DNA from: Planctomycetota bacterium
Lineage (GTDB): Bacteria; Planctomycetota; Phycisphaerae; UBA1845
Assembly (NCBI GenBank): GCA_024278695.1
Contig: JAJRSR010000005.1
Span: forward strand, 1 to 41,318
Direction of reading: 5' to 3'
Length of the DNA: 41,318 bases
Positions within the stretch are counted from its first letter, which is position 1; each line of letters starts with the position of its first letter. Under the pieces are notes generated by a model that saw only the letters and a list, made by a program, of their open reading frames with translations, was not told where the DNA came from and made no database searches. The position numbers and the translations under genes are program-made. This document shows positions 21,095 to 27,883 of this stretch, piece after piece.

Positions 21095-21894
21095 TGACGC
21101 CTCCCGGAAACCGGCGTAAGCCAGCCGGTGCCCGACGCCTGATCCGTCGCACACACCATCTCCACGCCGAAGACCCTGGAAAGAAGCGCCGGCGTCAGCA
21201 CATGCGTCGGCACACCAGCCGCAGCCACCGCCCCATCATCAAGCACAATCACATCCGTGCAAAACCTAGCGGCCAGATTCACATCGTGCGTCACCACCAC
21301 CACCGCCAGTGACTCGCGATCGGCCGTGTCACGCAGCAATTCGAAAATGCTCAGTTGATGTTTCAAATCCAAAGACGCGGTAGGTTCATCCAATAGCAGA
21401 ATGGAAGGCGTCTGCGCGAGGGCGGCCGCGACATGGACGCGCTGCGCCTCACCACCGGAAAGTGTACCCAGCTTGCGATCCGAAAACACAGCCGTCTCCG
21501 TCATCGACAACACCCGCTCGACCACGCGAACGTCCTCGCTCGATTCAAACAGACCAAACGACCGGTGCGGATAGCGCCCCATCAGGACGGTTTCACGAAC
21601 ACTGAGATCGGCATCACCCGACACGGCCTGCGGCACGAGTGCCATCAGCTTGGCGCGGTCCCGCACGACGAGATCGCGCAAACACTTACCGCCAAGCAAA
21701 ACCTCACCCGCGCTCGCCGTCAGAAGTCCGGCCATCAGCCGCAGCAACGTACTCTTGCCCGCCCCATTGGGACCAACGATCCCCCAGCACTGCCCGGACC
21801 GAATATCGAGCGTTACGGGACCGAGAAAGTTTGGACGCTCAGGAAAACCAACACGCACATCGCGCAACTGCAAGTTCGCTACGTCCACGCTCAC
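21091..21894 (-). CDS. ABC transporter ATP-binding protein, BtuD/FecE/FhuC type
   Basis: Walker A GPNGAGKST, signature LSGGEAQRVHVAAALAQ, Walker B ILLLDEPTASLD. GTG start in GTGA overlap with the upstream stop; ATGA overlap with the permease. Confidence 0.92.
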   Translation of the reverse strand: MSVDVANLQLRDVRVGFPERPNFLGPVTLDIRSGQCWGIVGPNGAGKSTLLRLMAGLLTASAGEVLLGGKCLRDLVVRDRAKLMALVPQAVSGDADLSVRETVLMGRYPHRSFGLFESSEDVRVVERVLSMTETAVFSDRKLGTLSGGEAQRVHVAAALAQTPSILLLDEPTASLDLKHQLSIFELLRDTADRESLAVVVVTHDVNLAARFCTDVIVLDDGAVAAAGVPTHVLTPALLSRVFGVEMVCATDQASGTGWLTPVSGRRQ

Positions 21895-22754
21895 TTCGAT
21901 GGCTCCGGATGCAACAACCGTGCGACCTGCTCGACAATCTTCGCGAAACGCGGTGAGGGCATCAGGCTGTGATCGGCCGTGATGATGTAGATGCGGTCGT
22001 TCGCCACGGCCGGCACCGTGCCCATCGCACGCCACTCGCGCCGAAGCGACGCCAGCTTCTCGGGCGACGCCTCCGTGCCCGGCATGAACTCGATAATCAC
22101 ATCCGGTCGTTGCGCGGCGATGCTTTCAGGGCTTACCTGTGGGTAGGTCATGTCCAGATGCCCGAACACGTTTTCACCGCCGGCAATCTCGATCATCTCA
22201 TCGAGAAACGCACCATGCGAGGATGTCAGAATGTTGGCCAGCTTGCCGCGCAGCCTCGATACCGTCACGAAGACGCGCGGCTTCTTCTTTCCGGCGACGC
22301 GTTGTCGAACCGCGTTCAGCCGTGACTCAAACGACGCCACCAACGCCTCGGCCGCGTCTTGACGATCCAAACGCTTGCCAAGCTCACGCACGCATTGACC
22401 AATGCCCGCGATGGTATCCGTCTCATCGAAAAAGATGCGCACGTTCAAGCTATGGGCCAACCGCTCCACCGACTGGTTGCGACCGCGCAGCACAATCAGA
22501 TCGGGCCTCAAGATGACAATTTTCTCCAAGTCGGCATCAAACAAGCCGCCAACCCGAGCGCGCTGTGCCAACTCCGGCGGGTACACACAAAACTTGCTCA
22601 CCCCCACCAGCCGATCACACGCACCCAGCGCGCAAACAATCTCAGCAGCATGTGGCGCGATGGTAATGATGCGCTGCGCCGGGGCGTCCACAGCGCGTAC
22701 GACAGGTACAGAAAAAGCCAACACGAACCACCAAATCACACGCGGTTTCAGCAT
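21891..22754 (-). CDS. Periplasmic substrate-binding protein (BtuF/FecB-like)
   Basis: Signal peptide; RIITIAPHAAEIVCALGACDRLVGVSKFCVYPPE; LRPDLIVLRGRNQ; GGENVFGHLD.. typical of PBP class III. Confidence 0.88.
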   Translation of the reverse strand: MLKPRVIWWFVLAFSVPVVRAVDAPAQRIITIAPHAAEIVCALGACDRLVGVSKFCVYPPELAQRARVGGLFDADLEKIVILRPDLIVLRGRNQSVERLAHSLNVRIFFDETDTIAGIGQCVRELGKRLDRQDAAEALVASFESRLNAVRQRVAGKKKPRVFVTVSRLRGKLANILTSSHGAFLDEMIEIAGGENVFGHLDMTYPQVSPESIAAQRPDVIIEFMPGTEASPEKLASLRREWRAMGTVPAVANDRIYIITADHSLMPSPRFAKIVEQVARLLHPEPSK

Positions 22755-22818
22755 ACGCCTATCGTATGACGACAGGCGAACCCATGCAAAGCCAAGGCAC
22801 GCAGCTCAAGGGGTGAAC

Positions 22819-22862
22819 GGGTGCCCCATGCTTCGGGTACGCCCGAAAGGTGGGGGACGAAC
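22819..22862. repeat. Palindromic intergenic repeat, copy 1 (degenerate)
   Basis: ggtgccccatgcttcgggtacgcccgaaaggtgggggacgaacc; near-identical to copies at 26676 and 27146. Confidence 0.8.
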
Positions 22863-22933
22863 CGACAGCACCAAGACCTGCGTGAACTCACGAACTGACG
22901 ACAACCGCCCGGCATGGGCGCTATCGTGAAATA

Positions 22934-24700
22934 CTAGACCCGGGGCACCAAACACACGTCTTGCACGCTTCGTCCCGTGAGGCTCGATACCGGAATCGTG
23001 CCGTGCGGCTGTCCCGGCTTGTTCGGAGCCCAACAGATGATCCGATCACGAATGTCAGACGTCGCCACGATCAGATCAGCCGCGACCTCGGCCCGGCGCA
23101 GCGTCTGACCACCCGCTTCATACTCGCACAAGAAACTGTCACCGAGCACGCGTGCGCGAACACTCAAGGAGGTGTCCGTGTAGATGAGCCGCTTCACGCC
23201 GCCGCCGTCGAGCACGCAGATTGACTCGGCCGCCCGCCGTGACCCACGATGAAGCCGCTCGGGGTCGTCGTGTTGACCGTGCGTCCATAGCAACACATCA
23301 CCGTCGCTGTTACCCGCAAACACGCCATCACCCGTCACGCACAGCGCCGTGATTGCGTCCGCACTGCCCGTATAGACATGGCTCGGATGATCCACGGCGT
23401 CGGGTCGCCAGACAATCACGCGGTCATCCACAGCGCAATACAACGAACCACCATAAGCGCAAACACCGCGGACCGTCTTCGCGCCGCCCGTCAACGCCTC
23501 AAACAACACCTGACCATGACCCGGATCATCCGCGCGCCACTGGTACAAGCCGAGCTCGGAATGCGCACCGTAGATCGAATCACCCAAAAGCGCCGCTGAA
23601 TTAAACCCGCCGCGAACGGAACGGGCGTGGTCGACAGTATAGGTAGGGTCCAGCTCGGACTGATCGAGCCGCAACGAATAAATCCCCGTCGCAGCCCCAA
23701 GCAGTAGCACCGGCGAACCCGTTTCACCAAGCACGCACTGAACCGATCGCACGCCACCGACAGCCCCGGACACCGTGAGCCTACGCTTCGGCGCAGCGAA
23801 GTCACCCGGCTTATAAAACAGCAGCTCTGCACCGGCGGCCACCACAATCCACTCGGTCGCATTCGCAGCGATCTGAGAAGAAAAGAGCGCCGTATAGAGC
23901 TCACCGCGCTGCTTTTCGGAAAACGTCTTGATTAAGCCGGAAAACGCCGCGCCCGGAGAGTCGGCGGCCAGCGCCGTCAGCCGCTCCAGCAAACCGGTGA
24001 GATGATCGACATGCTCGCGCTGCGCTGCGGCCAGCGCCGTACGCAGTTCACGAGAAGCCTCGTGCTCGACCGTCTTGCGGACAGCCTCCTCCCGCGATAC
24101 CTGCACACGCCGCACCGCATCCGACTCGAACCGAACATCCACGCCCCCCTCGATCACAAGCCCGGCCTCGAAGCATGTCCCTTGCAACGCCTTGGCCACG
24201 GTACCCGCGACCTGTTCCGCCGCACGCCCATCAACCAGAGACGCCGCCTCACAATCCCCGGCCGCATCAACCAACCCCAGCCGCAGGGACGGCGATAAAT
24301 AGCGCAACAGGTCCACCGTGTTAATCGTCCGCCGCGAGCCGAGTACCGTCTTTCGAAACGTCGCAAGATCGCCGCGTTCGGGAATCACACCCACACGGAT
24401 TCCCACGGTCGCGACGCATCGGAAACCATCCTGGCTCGTCACCACACATTCATCGAACGCGAGTGCCATCGGCGTGACGCGAACGAAGAACACATCTTCC
24501 ACACCGCCGTCGCCTTCCACCACCTGGCCCGGGCGAACCAACACCTGCCCGCCGGACGCCTTAGTCACCAGCGCAGACCAAGCCGCCGGTAGATCAACCC
24601 GGCGTCGCATCAGACCGAACAGATCATCACCGGGAACCAACAACGCAGCGTGATCGACGCCGTCGAAGAAAACTTGTAGATCAATCTTGCTGCCGCTCAT
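22934..24700 (-). CDS. SPFH/band-7-like domain fused to a C-terminal WD40-like beta-propeller
   Basis: N-terminus with band-7-like beta pattern (GGQVLVRPGQVVEGDGGVEDVFFVRVTPMALAFDECVVTSQDGFRCVATVGIRVGV) and long helices (ASRELRTALAAAQREHVDHL); C-terminus with repeated blade-like segments (AITALCVTGDGVFAGNSDGDVLLW, TVRGVCAYGGSLYCAVDDRVIVWRP). Confidence 0.6.
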   Translation of the reverse strand: MSGSKIDLQVFFDGVDHAALLVPGDDLFGLMRRRVDLPAAWSALVTKASGGQVLVRPGQVVEGDGGVEDVFFVRVTPMALAFDECVVTSQDGFRCVATVGIRVGVIPERGDLATFRKTVLGSRRTINTVDLLRYLSPSLRLGLVDAAGDCEAASLVDGRAAEQVAGTVAKALQGTCFEAGLVIEGGVDVRFESDAVRRVQVSREEAVRKTVEHEASRELRTALAAAQREHVDHLTGLLERLTALAADSPGAAFSGLIKTFSEKQRGELYTALFSSQIAANATEWIVVAAGAELLFYKPGDFAAPKRRLTVSGAVGGVRSVQCVLGETGSPVLLLGAATGIYSLRLDQSELDPTYTVDHARSVRGGFNSAALLGDSIYGAHSELGLYQWRADDPGHGQVLFEALTGGAKTVRGVCAYGGSLYCAVDDRVIVWRPDAVDHPSHVYTGSADAITALCVTGDGVFAGNSDGDVLLWTHGQHDDPERLHRGSRRAAESICVLDGGGVKRLIYTDTSLSVRARVLGDSFLCEYEAGGQTLRRAEVAADLIVATSDIRDRIICWAPNKPGQPHGTIPVSSLTGRSVQDVCLVPRV

Positions 24701-24825
24701 GGTGACTTTCTGATGATGTACTTCGTGCACTCATGGGCACCCCCGTGCGCTCACGGTGTACCTTCGTGCGTGGCACGCAGCCCTAACCTCACCCTGGTAT
24801 TCGCAAATCCCCAGACGCTATTCCA

Positions 24826-25974
24826 CTATTTTGATTGCGAAGCGGGCTTTCCCTGGCCGTCGAACGTCTCAAACCGGACCAGGTCGGCCGGGTTGACCGA
24901 CGGTGCCGTCTCCTCGATCACGGCCAGCACGTCCTTCATTTCGATCATACGGGGCTCACCGCCGGCGACGGCCTCCATGAACGGTTTTTGCGCGGCCTGT
25001 GCCGCGATGTTCTTAATATCCGCACCGCTATACCCCACGAGCCGATCGCAAAGCGCCCCATAGTCCACATCTACAGCGAGCGGGCGACCGTCAAAGTAGA
25101 TTTCCAACAACCGGTACCGCGCCGGCGCGTCAGGCAGGTCCACATAGATTTTTGCGTCGAGCCGCCCCGGACGAAGCATCGCCTCGTCCAGCATCCACGG
25201 CCGGTTCGTCGCGCCGATAAAAAGCAGCGCCCGACCGGCCTTGCGATCAAACCCCTCAAGCTCCTGCAAAATCTGAGGGACCACGCGTTGCATCACGCTC
25301 GAACTGTCGCTCTTACGCTTGGGCACCAGCGCTTCGATCTCATCCAAAAAGATCACGGCCGTCGGCTCGGCCTTGGCCGCCTCAAACAGCTTCCGCACGT
25401 TTTGCTCCGCCTCACCGACCCACTTGCTCAGCATCTGCGCGGGCGACACGACGAAAAACGTCGCATCAATCTCGTGGGCGATGGCCCGGGCGATCATCGT
25501 CTTGCCCGTCCCCGGCGGGCCATACAACAACACGCCGCCGCCCGTGCCAATGCCGTAACGCTGCGCCAGCTCCGGATGCATGAACGGATAGATCATCTTC
25601 AGCCGGATTTCTTCCTTCACGTCTTCGAGCCCGGCGATATCATCAAAGCCGATGTCCGGCTTTTCCTTGACGATCCAGTCCGAGGCGTCCGCGCCGGAGT
25701 CGCCCTCCTTTTCACCCTGACGCGCGGTGACCGGTCGGCGTCCCTTGCCGCCGGACTTATGCTGCGCGTCGCTATCCTTGGCCAGGTCAATCAACTCGGC
25801 CGCCAGCTCCTCATGCTGACGCCGCGCCTCGGGCGACTTCGCGGCCTCGGCCAGTTCAATCAGACACTCGGCCGCATCCACCAGATAAGTCTTTGCGGCC
25901 AGGAAATCACCATTCTTGTAAGAGGCAACGCCCTTGGTCTTGAGCCGTTCAAATGTAGAAAAGGATACGGTCAT
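24826..25974 (-). CDS. AAA ATPase, Vps4/katanin (meiotic-clade)-like, with MIT-like N-terminal helical domain
   Basis: GFDDIAGLEDVKEEIRLKMIYPFMHPEL, Walker A GPPGTGKT, SKWVGEAEQNVRKLFEAAKAEPTAVIFLDEIEALVPKR, GATNRPWMLDEAMLRPGRLD; C-terminus VNPADLVRFETFDGQGK similar to the Vps4 C-terminal helix; N-terminal KGVASYKNGDFLAAKTYLVDAAECLIEL. Confidence 0.87.
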   Translation of the reverse strand: MTVSFSTFERLKTKGVASYKNGDFLAAKTYLVDAAECLIELAEAAKSPEARRQHEELAAELIDLAKDSDAQHKSGGKGRRPVTARQGEKEGDSGADASDWIVKEKPDIGFDDIAGLEDVKEEIRLKMIYPFMHPELAQRYGIGTGGGVLLYGPPGTGKTMIARAIAHEIDATFFVVSPAQMLSKWVGEAEQNVRKLFEAAKAEPTAVIFLDEIEALVPKRKSDSSSVMQRVVPQILQELEGFDRKAGRALLFIGATNRPWMLDEAMLRPGRLDAKIYVDLPDAPARYRLLEIYFDGRPLAVDVDYGALCDRLVGYSGADIKNIAAQAAQKPFMEAVAGGEPRMIEMKDVLAVIEETAPSVNPADLVRFETFDGQGKPASQSK

Positions 25975-26019
25975 GGTGTTTCGCAACGTCGTGCCCGACG
26001 CAATCTTCGGCGTTTGGAA

Positions 26020-26628
26020 TTACTTTTGCTTCTCACCCGGAGCCTTGAGTGAATCCAACTCCGCCCGGAGACCGGCCAACTTGTCCAGTTCCTTTTGATG
26101 CTCGGCCTCGGTCTCGGCGTCGATCAGACGATCAATCTCAGCATCGCTCACAACCTCCGACGCACCGGACATCTCCGCGTCTTGGGCGGCCATGTCTTCT
26201 ACGGAATCGAGGAACATGTCCATACGTTCCTCCATCGTCTGCGATTGGACCATCGCCTTTTCCCAATCGCCCTGGGTTTTCACCAAGTCGGTCTCACCGA
26301 AGAGCTTACTGATCTCAGAAGCCATCATCCCCATCGCACCGGCGAAATCCGCAGACGCCTCAGCCTGCCGCTTGATGAGCAGCGCGTTCTTCACGGAAAG
26401 CAACTGCCGCTCGAGCATTTTTCGAACTGTGGCCGTCTTCTTCAGCGAGTTACGGATGAAATTGTACTGCCCGGTGTCGCCGATCTTCTTGGCGTGCTGC
26501 GCGTTCTTGATGAACTCATCCTGAAACTTCGCCTGCTCGCGAATCGACTTCTCAATCCGGCGGATGCCCTGACGAATCTTGATGTCGCGCTCGATCCGAC
26601 GCTCTTCCGATGATTTGAACAATCCCAT
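26020..26628 (-). CDS. ESCRT-III/Snf7-like coiled-coil protein with MIM1-like C-terminal tail
   Basis: 202 aa: MGLFKSSEERRIERDIKIRQGIRRIEKSI.. basic helical hairpin, then ADFAGAMGMMASEISKL and MEERMDMFLDSVEDMAAQD acidic half, C-terminal LAGLRAELDSLK. Layout resembles CHMP2-type proteins. Confidence 0.7.
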   Translation of the reverse strand: MGLFKSSEERRIERDIKIRQGIRRIEKSIREQAKFQDEFIKNAQHAKKIGDTGQYNFIRNSLKKTATVRKMLERQLLSVKNALLIKRQAEASADFAGAMGMMASEISKLFGETDLVKTQGDWEKAMVQSQTMEERMDMFLDSVEDMAAQDAEMSGASEVVSDAEIDRLIDAETEAEHQKELDKLAGLRAELDSLKAPGEKQK

Positions 26629-26675
26629 AATAACTGCCTCTACAATCGAAGAGCGACCCACCGTCCAACGCCAAC

Positions 26676-26721
26676 CGGGTGCCCCATGCTTCGCGTACGC
26701 CCGAAGGGTAGGGGACGGACC
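26676..26721. repeat. Palindromic intergenic repeat, copy 2
   Basis: cgggtgccccatgcttcgcgtacgcccgaagggtaggggacggacc. Confidence 0.8.
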
Positions 26722-26872
26722 GCACATCACTCAACGCAGGTGCCCCAAACTTCGCCACCGACGAAGCACGGGTGGCCCATGGCTTCAGCCGTGGGGGACG
26801 CGAACCGAACGCTATTCGACGCCCCCACCTCCAAAAAGGTGAACCATCCAATAGATTCGCTACCCGCGTTTC

Positions 26873-27079
26873 CTAGTAATACTCACGCTCCGGAATCAAG
26901 ATCCACAACAACACGTAAACGAAGATCCCGGGAAAGCCCGCCGAAAAAATCGACAGCAACACATACCCAACGCGCACGGCCGTCGGATCAATACCGAAGT
27001 ATTCTCCCAGCCCACCGCACACGCCGGCCACCTGCCGGTTGGCCGCGCTTCGACGCAAAACATTTCCCGATGAACTCAT
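26873..27079 (-). CDS. PspC domain protein
   Basis: 68 aa: NVLRRSAANRQVAGVCGGLGEYFGIDPTAVRVGYVLLSIFSAGFPGIFVYVLLWILIPER, a classical PspC domain pattern. Start at MSSSGN. Confidence 0.9.
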   Translation of the reverse strand: MSSSGNVLRRSAANRQVAGVCGGLGEYFGIDPTAVRVGYVLLSIFSAGFPGIFVYVLLWILIPEREYY

Positions 27080-27145
27080 CAACCTACCTTTGCTCAATCC
27101 CTTTCGATCCAACCACCGCACAGGTGCCCATTCTTCGCCACCGAC

Positions 27146-27191
27146 CGGGTGCCCCATGCTTCGGGTACGCCCGAAGGGTGGGGCACGGACC
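27146..27191. repeat. Palindromic intergenic repeat, copy 3 (most intact; 38-nt hairpin at 27149-27186)
   Basis: GTGCCCCA-TG-CTTCGGG-TACG-CCCGAAG-GG-TGGGGCAC: 8 bp + 7 bp stems around a 2x2 internal loop. Confidence 0.85.
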
Positions 27192-27206
27192 ACTTTCCCT
27201 ACGAAA

Positions 27207-27809
27207 CTACTCAGCAGCCGCCCGCTTATCGCGAACGCCGCGATCGGCCTCCTCGAACGCCTCAGTCGAGTCCGTAATCACGCCCGCATCCATCTTGCCC
27301 CAGATGTCCATCACACCCTGACCCGCGGCACTCAAGCCCGCATCGCTCTCATCAGCGCCGGACCCGATCGCAAGAATGTCGTCAAGCCGCTCCTGATACA
27401 ATTCCGCACGCACCGAATCCGATTCGATCATCTTGCCGAGCCGCAGCATGTCCCCGGCGCTAATCAGCCCCAGCTTGCTACTGTTCCCCGCGCGGTCCGC
27501 GTTTTCACGAAGCATCCGAAGCCGCGACACCGTCATCGCCTCTTTGCTGCGAATGTTGAGCTGGCGACCCAGCATCAACTGCTCCGTCGTACGCAGCTCA
27601 AACTCTTGCGCCAAAATGCGCCGCACCTCCGGCGTTTTTTCCTGAGCGCCGCGGTCAAAAAGCTGCTGCTTCTCATTGGCCAACTTCTGCACTTTCTTGA
27701 GAAGCTGCGTACGGTCCTTCTCCAGCAGCAATTCCTGCCGACGCAACTCCGCCCGTGTCATCTGCGACACGGATTTCTTTCGTTTCGTCAGCCACTCAAA
27801 AAAAGCCAT
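27207..27809 (-). CDS. ESCRT-III/Snf7-like coiled-coil protein, second paralogue
   Basis: 200 aa helical: LLKKVQKLANEKQQLFDRGAQEKTPEVRRILAQEFELRTTEQLMLGRQLNIRS... aligns by eye with the C-terminal part of the 27884-29344 product (KFEEKEAALFEQGKKATSSVPKRRIAAQLNQVRKDVARQNTVAAMLNQQINVLS). Confidence 0.55.
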   Translation of the reverse strand: MAFFEWLTKRKKSVSQMTRAELRRQELLLEKDRTQLLKKVQKLANEKQQLFDRGAQEKTPEVRRILAQEFELRTTEQLMLGRQLNIRSKEAMTVSRLRMLRENADRAGNSSKLGLISAGDMLRLGKMIESDSVRAELYQERLDDILAIGSGADESDAGLSAAGQGVMDIWGKMDAGVITDSTEAFEEADRGVRDKRAAAE

Positions 27810-27883
27810 AGACCCACTACCTCACTCTTCTCAATATCCGAAAACGCCCGACCACTTCGCGTCACGATCGACGCCATGCTAAC

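Noticed and set aside
22755-22933. Possible cobalamin riboswitch upstream of the BtuF-like gene
   Set aside because: No recognisable B12-box (GCCACTG on the minus strand) seen; the only clear structure is the palindromic repeat. Transporter substrate (B12 versus ferric siderophore/heme) is left open.
24735-24762. Hairpin gcacccccgtg-cgct-cacggtgtacc between the AAA and SPFH-propeller genes as a terminator or fourth repeat copy
   Set aside because: Stem is imperfect, no T tract, and similarity to the palindromic repeat is too degenerate to call.
24835-26052. 405-aa plus-strand ORF opposite the Vps4-like AAA gene
   Set aside because: Shadow ORF: its Arg/His/Leu-rich translation has no recognisable motif, while the minus strand encodes a clear AAA ATPase.
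22819-27191. CRISPR array interpretation of the repeats
   Set aside because: Only three copies, kilobases apart, palindromic and without regular spacers; no cas genes.
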